Assembly: GCF_003576645.1 (NCBI RefSeq)
Contig: NC_044917.1
Coordinates: 12,306,530 to 12,370,529, forward strand
DNA length: 64,000 nt
Origin: Ipomoea triloba
Taxonomy: Eukaryota; Streptophyta; Magnoliopsida; Solanales; Convolvulaceae
Direction of reading: 5' to 3'
The stretch's first letter is position 1. Each line of letters opens with the position of its first letter. Position numbers and translations under genes: made by a program. Positions 11,212 through 22,987 of this stretch are shown piece after piece. The notes below the pieces were generated by a model. It did no database searches, was not told the origin of the DNA, and was given only the letters and a program-made list of their open reading frames with translations.

Positions 11212-12088
11212 TTTTCACACTGCAAGGGAGAAAAAGGTGATTTTTACTTCTTTCAGTCAAAGTACCACCATGATACAGAAAACATAATAAAGCACCATAT
11301 GAAACACAACATATCACAAAACATTAGATATATTAGAGTACATCAGTAACAGGAAGATTAGTTACTCAGACAATGAAAAGAAACAAGTTTATGGAAGAGC
11401 AGTCTATTTAGCATAGAACCCAAGTGGCAGACTGGCAGCAGCAGGTATGCAGAGAATATTAGGAACAGTATTGGGGCATTAAAACCGATACAGTTACTGG
11501 ATAAATCAAGTGATATCAAATGCAAGGATTCTTCAAACACTCAGGCCATCAAATACCACAAATATGCACCAATTATTCCCCTAATCCGGTCAAGCATCTT
11601 AAAGAGTATTGTACTATTGCAACCCAATGAACAATATTATCCCATTCAATTAACAGGAATTTATAGGCAAGAATAACTAAAAGTAAACGAATCTTGAAAT
11701 AAACTCAGTCAAACAAAAATGTCAATCAATTCACTTTTACCTTATATTGCTAAGTGCTGCGAAAAGACAAGCAGAAGTATTTCTATCACACACGTACACT
11801 CAAACCACCCAAGTATAAAAATAAATAAATGAACAATAAAATGAAAACTTGGGAAGCTGTTCACTTGCCTTAAGGTCCTCTCCAATGAATACGGTAAAAC
11901 ACCAATTTTGTGTCAAATTTGGTGCAAAACTTCCTCAAAGGAACACGCCAAATTTGACACCAATTTGGTGCAAGTGAACAGTGTAGCACCAAATATGGTG
12001 GTGCACCGTGCACTATTAACTTTGCACCAAATTGGTGTACTTTAAAAAAAAAAAAAATCTTTTGTCCTTCATTTTCTTTTTTAATTCC

Positions 12089-12271
12089 TGTTAGAGATAT
12101 AGGGGTTAGTTGAGAGATCTACTCTTAGCCCTAGGTTTTAGTGTTAGGAACCTGTCGCTAGAGTTAGTTCTACACTAGTATAAATAGCTCTACTCTCCTG
12201 TACATATATACACAGAACATATATACGAATATTTAGTTGAGTTTTCTAGATAGGTATTCTATTGTTTAACA
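12089..12271 (+). repeat. TRIM left LTR
   Basis: Starts TG and ends CA with the PBS following at 12272. It contains TATAAATAGCTCTACTC, a plausible TATA box and start region. Confidence 0.85.
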
Positions 12272-13375
12272 TGGTATCAGAGCCCAATGGGTATTGATCT
12301 GCGCAACGAGGCGACGCCGCCGGAGGAAGCGGAGCAGCCAACAGAGCCAACACACGCTGCCACGCGCCACCGCTGACCGGAGCTCCGGTGCCCACGCGCC
12401 GGCGCGTGAGGCCTTTTTCCGGTGATCTTGTGCAACGGCGATCACACCGGGAGTCTCGCCGTGAAGAGGAGGTTCGACCTAGGTGAAGAGTGAGAAGTTT
12501 TGTTGGGGTATTCTCCACAGGTTTGTGTCGTTTGTGCCGTGAACAGCTATGCTGCCAACACTGGACAACAGCAGTAGATGGTGGTGGACAACAGTAGTAG
12601 ATGATGGTGGTGGGTGTGGCCGGTGGTTTGGAATTGGTGATGACCGGCAGTTTATGATGGAGATAGTGGAAGATGTGGCGCAGACAGCAATAGGTCTGTG
12701 CTGGAAAATGACCAACCCTAGAGATGGATAAAGTTTATAAATAATTAAGCAGTAGGTTTTTGTTTTGAGTTGTTTGGGTTATCTCGTCAATAAGTCTTGA
12801 AAGTTTATGTTTGATTTATCGTATTTTTCTGGCTTGTTTAAGTTAATTGAATATGAAGTTAGTATCATATTTGGAGTAGTGCCAAGGTGTGAGAGTTGGA
12901 GGCAGTCCTTGTACAGGGGTGTTGCAGTGATGGGCAGCCCAGGTGCCAGGGGTGGTGTGAACCTGGTAGATGTCGCCGCTATTGTGGAAGGGCGGCAGCT
13001 GAAGAATGGTTCAGGAGGAACTAGTTTGTGCGCACGCAACAAGAAAACCGGAAAACACTGGTGTTAGGCAGCGGTGATAAGGGTTTGTGGAGTGAGAGGC
13101 CGGTGCGCTGCGATGTTAAGCAGCGGTGATAAGGGTGTGGGGTGTGAGAGGCAGGTGCGCTGCGGTTGTGGTGTTTGGCCTGATTTGTAGCTTTGTGGAA
13201 GCTTTGTTGGTGCGACAAGGTGCATTGTGGACTGACTTGGCACAACATGGTTCGAAGGTTCAAGTGGTTCAAGACTTATGGTTCTAGATGTGGAGTCTTA
13301 TGGTTCATGTGACACATATGTAAGTATGTAACAAGTTAGGCATGATTGAAATCTATGCTCCAACTTGAGGGGGGG

Positions 13376-13557
13376 TGTTAGAGATATAGGGGTTAGTGGA
13401 GAGATCTACTCTTAGCCCTAGGTTTTAGTGTTAGGAACTTGTGGCTAGGGTTAGTTCTACACTATATAAATAGCTCTACTCTCCTGTAGATATATACATA
13501 GAACATATATACGAATATTTAGTTGAGTTTTCTAGATAGGTATTCTATTGTTTAACA
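13376..13557 (+). repeat. TRIM right LTR
   Basis: Preceded by the G-rich polypurine tract (13368-13375) and nearly identical to the left LTR. Confidence 0.85.
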
Positions 13558-14221
13558 TTTTATATCCCTGTTTCGTTTTTATATATTTACATAATTTGTT
13601 AAATACTGAAATTTAAAATTCGTATTATTAGAAACAAATTATAGCATTTCAAAGATCTCATTAAGACATTTAAAACAATACTAATATTGAATATATATTA
13701 ATTAAAAATTAAAATACATATAACATAATTTAACCAAAATAAAATTTAGTACATTCGAAATTAAATTTAAAAAAAAATAAAGTTTAATATTATGAGTATA
13801 AATTATTTTAATGTATGAATAAATTTTGGTATAAAGGGTTGGAGATAGAATAAAAGTTGGTGTAAGAATATACTGAGAATATTCATTTTGGTGTAAAATT
13901 TAGTGTTTTGGGTTGGAGATGATCTAAGTGTCTAACAATAACAAAAATATTTAATGAATGGATTCTTAAGGGTGACAATAACATCACAGACTATTTTTTT
14001 CTGCTCACTACCTTAAACCAGATGCCTATAGATGATGCAAAAAAGTAAAACCTTAAACTAGAGTCCTATCAGCAAGTATCTGCTACAATCATTTAACACA
14101 TACTGATTCAGGCAACCACACAGCTTGACCAAATTAATTCCTATAAGAAAACAGGCACTAGATTTTGTACTGACCACATATGCCTGCTAAAAAATGCTCC
14201 CATAGTAGATAACAAACAAAA

Positions 14222-14945
14222 TATAACTCAGATTCAATTGCCTAGATATAAAAAACACACTGCATCTACAAAAACTGAGGCTTTAGGGTCACCTACAAAC
14301 TCAAATCAAAATCATTACAGGGTGTGCAGAACAACCAACCCTGCACAAATCCAGATTCAATTGCCTAGATATCAAAAACACACTGCATTTACAAAAACTG
14401 AGGCTTTAGGGTCACCTACAAACTCTGCATTTACAAAAACTGAGGCTTTAGGGTCACCTACAAACTCAGCATTTACAAAAACTGAGGCTTTAGGGTCACC
14501 TACAAACTCAAATCAAAATCATTACAGGGTGTGTTGAACAACCAACCCTGCACAAATCCAGATTCAATTGCCTAGATATCAAAAACACACTGCATTTACA
14601 AAAACTGAGGCTTTAGGGTCACCTACAAACTCTGCATTTACAAAAACTGAGGCTTTAGGGTCACCTACAAACTCAGCATTTACAAAAACTGAGGCTTTAG
14701 GGTCACCTACAAACTCATATCAAAATCATTACAGGGTGTGCAGAACAACCAACCCTGCACAAATCCACAGTGCCAATAAAGGAAGAGTGATGGAGGAAGT
14801 ATGAAGTAGTGCCCTACTAGATAACAAATATATAGCACTTCCATTAAATTGCCTAGATATCAGAAACACAAATTGCTGGTAGTCTCATACAATAACTAAG
14901 ATGGCATGTCACCTACAAATTCAAAGAAATATCATTATACCCGCA
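14222..14945. repeat. Nested (higher-order) tandem repeat, 42-bp unit within a larger unit
   Basis: A 42-bp unit (GCATTTACAAAAACTGAGGC...GGGTCACCTACAAACTC) appears once, then three times, then three times. Each group is followed by TCAAAATCATTACAGGGTGTG and led by CAATTGCCTAGATATCAAAA. The large unit starts at about 14237, 14352 and 14568, with a decayed fourth near 14847. Because 42 is divisible by three, the array is open in one frame (14 residues per unit), but there is no sign that it is translated. It lies inside the inferred MDH leader intron. Confidence 0.85.
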
Positions 14946-15158
14946 CAAGCTTAGCTCACTAGTTTTGTAGGCAGTATTTGGGAGAAGAGACCAAGTTTCG
15001 AAACTCATAAAATTACACGACAGCTACTGCATTACATTCATAAAATTAGCGACTCAAAATGAAGCAGAAACTAAGCAAATGATTCAGAATGAAATGAATC
15101 GGACAAATTAATTTCAGATCTGAAAAATTCATGAACAAAAAAGCGATAAATGTTTTAC

Positions 15159-15360
15159 CTGGTGAAAGATGAATGGAATAGATTGAAGTAGGATAGAGAA
15201 ACCCCAAAGGAAATGAAATTGAATGTGGTTTTCAGGTTATTCTGAGAGGATTATAAAAAGGTGGCGCTGGCGCAGAGACACGCTGCTTTACCTTCTCCGT
15301 TGAAACACCTCCTACCAAATCTACTGATCAACCGCGGTTTGGGGTTGTCCGGATTATCCT
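15159..15360 (-). promoter_or_regulatory. Inferred first (non-coding) exon and promoter of plastid MDH
   Basis: Reading the minus strand, CCTTTTTATAATCC (about 15250-15263) could serve as a TATA element. The pyrimidine-rich leader downstream ends at the donor CACCAG/GTAAAA. GC content rises here compared with both sides. Inference only. Confidence 0.4.
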
Positions 15361-16020
15361 TTAACTTTTTATTTAAAATATAACATTTATTTTTTTTTGC
15401 AAGCAAATACGGAGTATAACATTTATAATTTATAATAATATATAATAATAATTTTAATATAATAAAAATAACTAATAAGATGTTAAAATAACCAACTAAA
15501 GTGTTGCAATTTAAAATAACAAATCAAAATAACTAAAGTTTTACCATCTACAATTACGAACAAAGATTACTAACCAAAGTGATTGCGATTATAGTGGTAG
15601 TAGTATGGTGGTGGTCTGATGGGGTGAACTCCGATTTTTTAATAGAGTTTTACTACATAGAGTTTCGTTCCCTATTTTCTCACTTTTTATTCTCTGATGT
15701 TGTAAAAAATGATAAGTTATTTTCATTATGTGAGTTTTAAGAAAAATTTCAACATTAAAATTTTGAATTAGAAAATAAAAGTATTAAGTGGAACTTGAGA
15801 GTCATAATAGTGTTATAAGAATATAAGAAAATATATGATGGATGTATGTGCATGGTAAAATTAATGGAAACAGAAATTATAATGGTAAAAAAATTGTATA
15901 GTACAATTTTAAAAACACAATGTACAATAATTAGCACTAAAAATGAACATGAATTAGGAATATAATTTTGATTGAGATGCTTTTAGATTTGATTTGATTC
16001 AAATTGAAGAAATGAAAAGA
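15361..16020. other. AT-rich spacer between MDH and SSU72
   Basis: Nothing recognisable. It contains one ACGGAGTA word (15409-15416). The two genes are divergently transcribed from either side of this stretch. Confidence 0.4.
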
Positions 16021-16586
16021 TTTTGAAAAAAAATATGTTTTTGTTGGAAATAAAAAAAAATGTTTATTGTCATTTTTGGCTCTTTCTAACCTTTTCTTTT
16101 CTCTCTTTTCGCTCGTCTCTAACCGCTCCTCGCTCCAGTCTCCATCTCTACAGCTACAGCGTATATCTCCGCCGTCCTTCTCCGTCTTCCTTCTCCAACG
16201 TCGCAACCTACGCCTCCGGCCAAGTCCCTAACTCCCATTTCCGGCCACCGTCCCTAACTCCCATTTCCGGCCACCGTCCCCGGCTTCCTCTGGTCCGAAT
16301 AACAACTTCAACACCACGAACCACGAACTTTCCAAAATCTTCACTAGGATCTTGTCCAACTCCAAATCGTAAGGTATATAATCATCTAGATCTCTTTTTG
16401 CAGTGATTAAACCCTATTTGAGTTTCTAGGGACTAGGGTTCCAATGGTTTTCTTATTTTCTTCTTCTTCTTATTATTATTATTATTATTATTATTTTTGC
16501 AGTGATTAAATCCGGAATCCGTCTCATCTTAGTATCTTACATTTCTCTCTAGTCGAATTAGGCAATTAAGAGCTGCAGGAAACGCG
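16021..16586 (+). promoter_or_regulatory. Leader region of the SSU72 gene
   Basis: CT-rich, higher-GC sequence from about 16080 looks like a 5' UTR. It contains a 28-bp tandem duplication (CCCTAACTCCCATTTCCGGC at about 16226 and 16254). A leader intron is plausible from a donor near 16375 (AAG/GTATAT) to an acceptor near 16502 (TTTTTGCAG). An almost identical TTTTTGCAGTGATTAAA occurs at about 16396 and 16495, so two acceptors may compete. Confidence 0.4.
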
Positions 16587-19299
16587 ATGAAGCTCCGGTA
16601 CGCAATGGTGTGCTCTTCCAATCAGAACCGGAGCATGGAGGCCCATTCGTTGCTTAAGAGAGAGGGTTTCGATGTCGGCTCTTACGGGACTGGGCAGCAC
16701 GTGAAGCTCCCCGGACCTTCCCTCAGAGAACCCAACGTCTATGACTTCGGTACCCCCTACAAGCACATGTTCGATGAACTCCGTCGCAAAGACCCCGAAC
16801 TGTATGCCAATTTCCTTTACTACGAGTATTATTATTAGTATTATCATTATTTAATGAAATGTATGATTAATTGCTAACTTCAGTTGAAGTCAAAAGTTAC
16901 ATTTTGCTGGAAGTTTATGCTTTTCAATGTAATAGGAATAAATAATACTAATAATAATAACAAAAACAATTAAGTTCTATGTTTATTGATAGTAGAAAAA
17001 CTTCCAATTGTGCCTTGTATACCAGCATTTGAATTTCTCTGGCTGAAATTCATCCTCCTTGGGGAGTTGGGGCTTTATTTGTTGATAAAAAGCTTAATCC
17101 TTGCAAGGTAAAGCACAATCGTACATAAATGATAAGCTAGATTTTGTCATGGTATCTTAAAATTTCACATGTTTTGGAATAATTATCAGCCCTTTTAATT
17201 CTATTGTGATGAACAAAAGTTGCTAAACAACACCACATGTTAGTCTAGTAAGATCAAGCTTCACTAGAATAGGGGTTGTACAGGTACAAGAGAAACGGGA
17301 TATTGCCAATGCTCAAGAGGAACTTGGGTGTAAAGCATGCACCTCAACGCTGGCAGGATAATGCAGAGGATGGGCCTTTTGATGTAGTGCTTACTTTCGA
17401 AGAAAAAGTTTTCGATATGGTGATTGAAGGTCTGTATGTGCTTCATCATCCTTTCTTTGAGAATGTACATATCTGACATGAAATTTCAATAGCGGGTAGC
17501 ATATTTTTCTTCGCTGATCTCAATCAATCAATTTCCAACAATTGTTCAAGACAATAACGACTATTCTCCATGACTTTTTTTTTTCCTTGGGTTAAAAGAA
17601 AAAGAAAAAGAAAACAGTTATCAATGCATTTTGTTGAATTGTATATTGGAGTAGTTATTTAGTGAATAAATACTATAACTTTACTTAATAATGTCTTGTA
17701 GTTCATTTTGAGTTAGTTCTTCCTTTTGAATAATTGAAATATTTGCACACAACTTGAGATGATCTCCGCTCATAAGATGAACTATCCATTAACAATAGGA
17801 AATTATTCTCATATTCCTATTCATTATTCACAACTTAGTACTTCACACTTTATTGTATTGCCTTTTACCTTTAAGATATTGAGCATATATGCTTGACTTT
17901 ATATATCGAATAGGGAAAAAACACTCCAATTGCTTAAATCTTGGCCTATTTGCCCCTATAGCATCAGTCAAAGTCAATGAGAGTAATGCTTGTGGGGGTG
18001 TGCCTTCAATAATATGCAAGCCAAGAGGCAAATTGACTTTGATTTGTGCTTATAATAGCTGTGTGTAAAATGGTTTTAACTGTTGGTAATGTTTTGGTTT
18101 TGTTTGGATCTTTGAGAATAGAAACATGCTTGATTTCCTAGTTTGTCTTTAATGTAATTGGTGAGTTTATGAAGATGAGGTTAGATGAAAAAGGTTTCTA
18201 GGATGGGTGGGGGTGATTAATTTTGAGTAATGAAGGAAAATATATATGAAGGGTAGGGTTAAGGATATGCGTTGGGATGCATACAGAGTTAAATGAGGGG
18301 AGGGAATACACCAGGGAAGATTTTAGTGGGATTAGCAGAAGATGCACCTGAGCCTCTGGGGTTAATTAAGAGAAGTGGGTGGTAGGATGGGGTTAGGCTT
18401 AGTGGTTGATGGGGTGGACCGGTGGCGGTGGAGTCAATTTAAAGCGTATGTGGGGTTAGTCGAGAGAGCTAGGGTAGGGGTGGGGGCTGGTGGTACAGGT
18501 CAATGGGTGGGGTCAAATACTTGTTGGTTGGTTGAGAGGAGATATATAATTGAAAACAAAAGCAAAAGCAAACAACATTATTTTGTTTTCAGAAATAAGG
18601 CAATAAGCTAGTGTCTTGAAAATGTTTTTTTAGAAAAGGAAAACAAAAGTGAGGAACATTACCATTTTTTATTATTATTATTATTATTATTTTTTTTAAT
18701 TTTTAAAAAAATTGCTCCAAAAAAAAATCTGAAAAAACAAGAGAAAGTAAGAAAGGAAGAAAAAAATGTTGCCAAATTGCTCTCCTAGTAAATGTGTTGT
18801 ATATGTCATAAGAACACCTGAAACTGTGGAACTTTGGTGAAAGGAAATGTCTTTCTTTCATGTTTTAATCTTCAGCAATTATATTGATCCTATTGAGAGC
18901 CCTTGCAATTCTCCTATCATCCATTTTGTTTTTGTTGGCATAACATTTGACTATCATGTAACTATGTGCAGATCTCCATAACCGTGATCAATTTCTGATG
19001 AAGTCTGTTCTAGTAATCAACTTGGAAGTAAAAGACAACCACGAGGAGGCAGCAATAGGAGGTCGTCTTGCTTTAGCATTGTGCCAGGAGGTACATCACT
19101 CATGTGTTTTGTTTTGTTCACAATACTCTAGGTGTCAGCATGGTATTGGGTATTTTAGAAGAGAAACTTAATTACTATTATTTACATGATTTTGCAGATT
19201 GATGGTGTTGAAAATTGGGAGGACACAATTGATGATATCATCAACAATTTTGAGAGAAAGAATCGTAGGAAGCTCCTGTATAGCATCTCATTTTATTGA
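16587..19299 (+). CDS. SSU72: SSU72-type RNA polymerase II CTD phosphatase
   Basis: Four exons, 16587-16801, 17284-17429, 18972-19090 and 19198-19299, all with GT-AG borders and compatible phases, give 193 residues. The phosphatase loop CSSNQNRS (C9, R15) near the N-terminus is the CX5R signature. It is followed by KREGFDVGSYGTGQHVKLPG and the family's DPEL/YKRNGILPML across the first junction. Later segments FDVVLTFEEKVFDMVIE, NLEVKDNHEEAAIGGR and the ending LLYSISFY are conserved SSU72 features. SSU72 removes phosphate from Ser5 (and Ser7) of the RNA polymerase II C-terminal repeats as part of the cleavage/polyadenylation machinery in the nucleus. Length equals that of plant homologues (about 190). 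Intron 1 fails cleanly, since reading through 16802 hits stops after about 12 codons. Confidence 0.92.
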
Positions 19300-19758
19300 G
19301 TCCATGAGGTAAAGAATCTCAAACACATAGGTGTAGGTTTTTTTAGCCCACTATTGATCTATGTTTGTAATGTTTCCCCGTTGAGTATTTGATGTACTCT
19401 GGATACAAGAGAATGCCACACTCCTTGATAAACTATATATATAGTTTAGTTTGAAGTGATTCATGACTATGTGAACTTGTTGAAGAAAGCAAATAGCGCC
19501 TTGGTTCAAACACCTTTTTCCAAGAGAATCTTGAAAGTATTTCCAGTAACGGCAAGTGTTTATTGGAATAGGATTGATCTTTGATCTGCAGTTCCAAGGG
19601 AGGAAGAAGATAATCACATGAAAAATTAGATCACATGCTTTTAAGTCTTCTAGTAATGTTCACATTTATTCGTTTACAACATTATTACTCCGTATTATTA
19701 TTGTTGTTGTTCATTTAACTGTTTTGCATAGTGTCACATGACATAATTGAAATTAATT
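19300..19758. other. 3' flank of SSU72
   Basis: Probable 3' UTR and spacer. TACTCCGT at 19686-19693 is one of the recurring words. No gene. Confidence 0.4.
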
Positions 19759-19761
19759 TAA

Positions 19762-20208
19762 GGGTGCGCTTGGAAATCAGGAAAATGAGTCATTTAGAAA
19801 ATATTTTTCTTTTCAGTGTTGCATTTTGGAAAACTGTCTTGACGTGTTTGGTTTATTTTCTAGAAAATGAGTAGAATTGTATAATTAAACATTTTAATTA
19901 TTTTATTTAAAATATACAAATATTTGTAATAATATTAAAAATAATTCACCGGAAACCATAGCATGGTGGAAAGCAGACCACCGTGGAAACTAGACCAAGC
20001 TTAGGACCCAATTGCGGACATAATTGCTCGTTGATGTAGTTGTGGTCTGTGGAAAATGACTTCCTGCCAAATTTTGGTAGAAGTCATTTTCTCAAAAACA
20101 GTATTGTTTTCTCTTTGATCGAGAAATGATTTTCATTGACACTCTTCTAAATACGGGAAATCTAGAAAATGATTTCGGAAATCATTTTTCGGGTTTCTAA
20201 ACACACTC
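19762..20208. mobile_element. Tourist-like MITE
   Basis: TAA duplications (19759-19761, 20209-20211) bound the ends GGGTGCGCTTGGAAATC and, inverted, GAGTGTGTTTAGAAACC. The interior has repeated GAAAATGA/TCATTTTC motifs and no coding frame. It is similar in end sequence to 54800-55256. Confidence 0.7.
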
Positions 20209-20244
20209 TAAAAGAGAAATATCCTCTATTATAAATATTTTATT

Positions 20245-20890
20245 GGTTAAAGTGTCATCTAGTACCATGAACTATATCTAATTATTCATGTAGCACCTTC
20301 AACTTTCATATCGTATATATCGAGCTGCAAACCAAAATAAAAAATTCACCTAGAACTTTTAGCAGGTTTCCAGGTCTTCCTGCTGACATGGCGCAGGTTT
20401 CCAAGTGATGTGGCATTTCTTTTAACCTTATATTGTCCATGTAAGCATTTATATATTAAAAATATTTTTTTTTTAAAAAAAAATACAAACAAAAAAAATT
20501 AGCATTTCTATAAATTTGGAAAATTAAAAAAATACTAAACAATAAATTAGCCAAAAAAATATAAATTGTGAAAAAAAAAACTGAAACATTGGAATTGCAA
20601 AATTGAAAAGTATACATTATGAAAATAAAGAGAAGAAAATTATGGTTATTTTAATATAATAATTTTTTTTTAATTATAAACATGTAAACGTTTACATGGA
20701 CAACATAAGGTTAAAAAAATGCCACATCACTTGGAAACCTGCGCCATGTCAGCAGGAAGACCTGGAAACCCGCTAAAAGTTCTAGGTGAATTTTTTATTT
20801 TGGTTTGCGGCTCGATATATACGATATGAAAGTTCAATGTGCGACATGAATAATTGGATATAGTTCATGGTGCTAGATGACACTTTAGCC
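20245..20890. mobile_element. Mutator-like foldback MITE with about 200-bp TIRs
   Basis: The exact 9-bp duplication TATTTTATT (20236-20244, 20891-20899) bounds ends GGTTAAAGTGTCATCTAG and, inverted, GGCTAAAGTGTCATCTAG. The arms remain alignable for about 200 bp (for example GGTCTTCCTGCTGACATGGC on both), around an AT-rich centre. No transposase. Confidence 0.88.
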
Positions 20891-20899
20891 TATTTTATT

Positions 20900-21674
20900 T
20901 GATATCCACAATATCCCATTGGAAATATATTTTTTGCCGAACAGCATTCACTTCATCCATTTGTTTCTGTCATATTTCCCAAATAGGAAAAGGTAAGTTC
21001 AGAAAAGCATTGTTGGAATTAAAGAACCAACTCATTGACATTTACATTTCACATGTCAACTTTAATGAATTGAATTGAATGCACAAGAGATTAACTGGTC
21101 CACATCATGCCTCAAATCTGCTATAAAAATTTATACAAAGTTGATCCTATTTTCTGGTTAAGATAGTGGCAGAACTACTATGAAATAAAAATTATATTGT
21201 GGACTATGGTTCAAAAGGACTTTGCTTAGTTCAAATTTTCTATTTTTGATTCTTTTCTCTCTGCATCACTGCATTATATTTCACAGATAATAATTGTGAC
21301 TGCATAGATTATCTTCTCTAGTTGCGTAGATTATTGTCCTCGAATCATCTTTGTCTGCATCAATTCGTTCTTCTATTGTATTATTATGGATGGTGGAAGT
21401 GACGAGTTAGACTTGGGTGTTTACTATTATTCTGATTTGGGTTTTTAATTTTTTATTTGTTTACTATGCTTGTTTCAATCTAGGTTAGCATTATTTTTAT
21501 GATTTGATTGTTTCGTGATTTTCTTGTTTCAATTTAGCATTATCACATATAAATCTAGGATCTAAATAAAATAGGATCTAAATAAAATCAACTCAATGTA
21601 AAATATTATATTCTTAATCTCCTATTACAAAGAAGTAAACAATAAGGGGCCTTAAAGTTATATTAGATTGATTA
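20900..21674. other. Spacer, no gene
   Basis: AT-rich with scattered short frames; nothing recognisable. Confidence 0.4.
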
Positions 21675-22195
21675 GAGTCATTTTCAATTTTGGTCCTACT
21701 GTTATTGGAGCATTGCCAATTTTAGTCCACTTCATTAATTTTTGTCACATTGCGGCCAGTCTTATTTAGTCTCTGTCACTTTTGGTCCACCGTTAAAAAT
21801 TTCGTCAAATAACCGTCTAAAATAGGGGTATTTTAGTATTTTCATGCTTTAATCATCTCCTTTACCATTTGCAGTGGTTTTCCTTGCACATTTTCATCCA
21901 ATGAAGAGGTCTGGCGTAAGCCATGACTTTGTAATGTGGCTCACATGGCTTTTGCCGGACCTCTTCATTGTATGAAAATGTGTAAGAAAAACCACTGCAA
22001 ATGGTCAAGAAGATAACCAACGCATAAAAAGACCAAAAATACCCTTGTTTTGGACGGTCATCTGACGAAAATTTTAACGGTGGACTAAAAGTGGCAAGGA
22101 CTAAATAAGACTGGCCACAATGTGGTAAAAATTAATGAAGTGGACTAAAATTGACAATACCCCAATAACAGTAGGACCAAAAATGGAAATGACTC
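21675..22195. mobile_element. Mutator-like foldback MITE
   Basis: The exact 9-bp duplication GATTGATTA (21666-21674, 22196-22204) flanks ends GAGTCATTTTCAATTTTGGT and, inverted, GAGTCATTTCCATTTTTGGT. The arms pair along nearly the whole length (about 240 bp), leaving only a small centre with a further dyad (CATGACTTTG/CACATGGC). Its ends resemble 43345-44360 and 50610-51010. Confidence 0.88.
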
Positions 22196-22204
22196 GATTG
22201 ATTA

Positions 22205-22987
22205 TATAACATTCCTATATTTTGTTGGAGTTATATAACATTCCCTTGGAATCAAATATAGCCTCCATATAAGATTTTTCCATGTTTTTAAGGGAATGTG
22301 ATTCTCTTATCAACCTTAGGTATTGTGAGATTCCCTTCTCATTTTATATTCTTTGCCCTTGAATTTTTAACTTTTACAGACGACATTCTCTTATGTTGTT
22401 AAGTTTTTACTTGCTTTATTCAATCCATTCTTTGTCCCATAGAAAGGTGAAAGTTTTACTATAATTTTTTTTTTTTAATAATTATGAACCTTATTTTTTT
22501 TATTATTTATTTTGTAAAGAGGCCTAGATATGGGAAAACATAAATTTGAAAAAGAAAGAACATTATATTGTGCGGAGTAGCAATTTGACATCTTTTCCAT
22601 GTTTGCAAGGTGATTTATAATTTGACGGTATTAAAATAAAATAATCATTATAACATAAACAATAACTTATCAACCAAACAGATTTATATCACACAAGAAT
22701 ATAACATTTTTAATAATCTAAACACTTCGTGTACCAAGAGATAATTTCAGGGAGGACCTATATAGTGAGAAAATATTATATCAGTGTTGATTTGTATGAT
22801 TTTATTTTCTGTTAATTGTAAACCAAATAAGGTGGTTGACTAGACGTTGATGCATATAATAAATTTAAGAAAATTTTAAAGCCTAATTTAGCTTACATTA
22901 AACCAAACTGAACTCATATATAAATCTCAATCACAAATACATTTAAGAATATTTATGCATGATTAATTATAATAATAATAATAACAA
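22205..22987. other. 3' flank of CHLP, AT-rich
   Basis: No gene. The last 150 bp before 22988 are likely CHLP 3' UTR. Confidence 0.4.

Larger units (their letters stand above)
12089..13557 (+). mobile_element. TRIM-type retrotransposon with both LTRs
   Basis: LTRs of about 183 and 182 bp (12089-12271 and 13376-13557) begin TGTTAGAGATATAGGGG, end TATTGTTTAACA and differ at only a few positions (for example ACTAGTATAAA versus ACTATATAAA). Directly after the left LTR is TGGTATCAGAGCC, a primer-binding site complementary to initiator tRNA-Met. Before the right LTR is a purine tract, CTTGAGGGGGGG. The 1.1-kb interior has no gag or pol, so it must be mobilised in trans. I could not see a 5-bp target duplication (ATTCC versus TTTTA). 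Confidence 0.85.
11874..13924. mobile_element. Tourist/PIF-Harbinger MITE interrupted by a TRIM
   Basis: TAA (11871-11873) and TAA (13925-13927) flank ends GGTCCTCTCCAAT and, inverted, GATCATCTCCAAC. The outer parts share 'TTGGTG' motifs (CACCAAATTTGGTGC). Without the nested 12089-13557 retroelement the MITE would be about 580 bp. Non-coding. Confidence 0.7.
11220..15158 (-). other. Inferred 5'-UTR intron of the plastid MDH gene
   Basis: On the minus strand the acceptor TTGCAG ends 8 nt before the MDH start, and a strong donor CACCAG/GTAAAACA sits at 15158. Between them is 3.9 kb without a gene, holding a Tourist-type element with a nested TRIM and a higher-order tandem repeat. The exon pairing is an inference from splice-site quality. 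Confidence 0.55.

Noticed and set aside
12246..13272. Several 60-90 codon frames
   Set aside because: They lie in the non-coding interior of the TRIM; no gag or pol similarity.
14238..14804. Frames encoding a repeated 14-residue peptide (AFTKTEALGSPTNS)
   Set aside because: They follow from a 42-bp non-coding tandem repeat in the inferred MDH intron, without a start context, promoter or exon structure of their own.
14222..14945. CRISPR-like array
   Set aside because: Units are contiguous with no unique spacers, and the DNA is plant nuclear.
18375..18611. Gly/Val-rich 78-codon frame
   Set aside because: Lies in SSU72 intron 2; G-rich low-complexity DNA with no domain.
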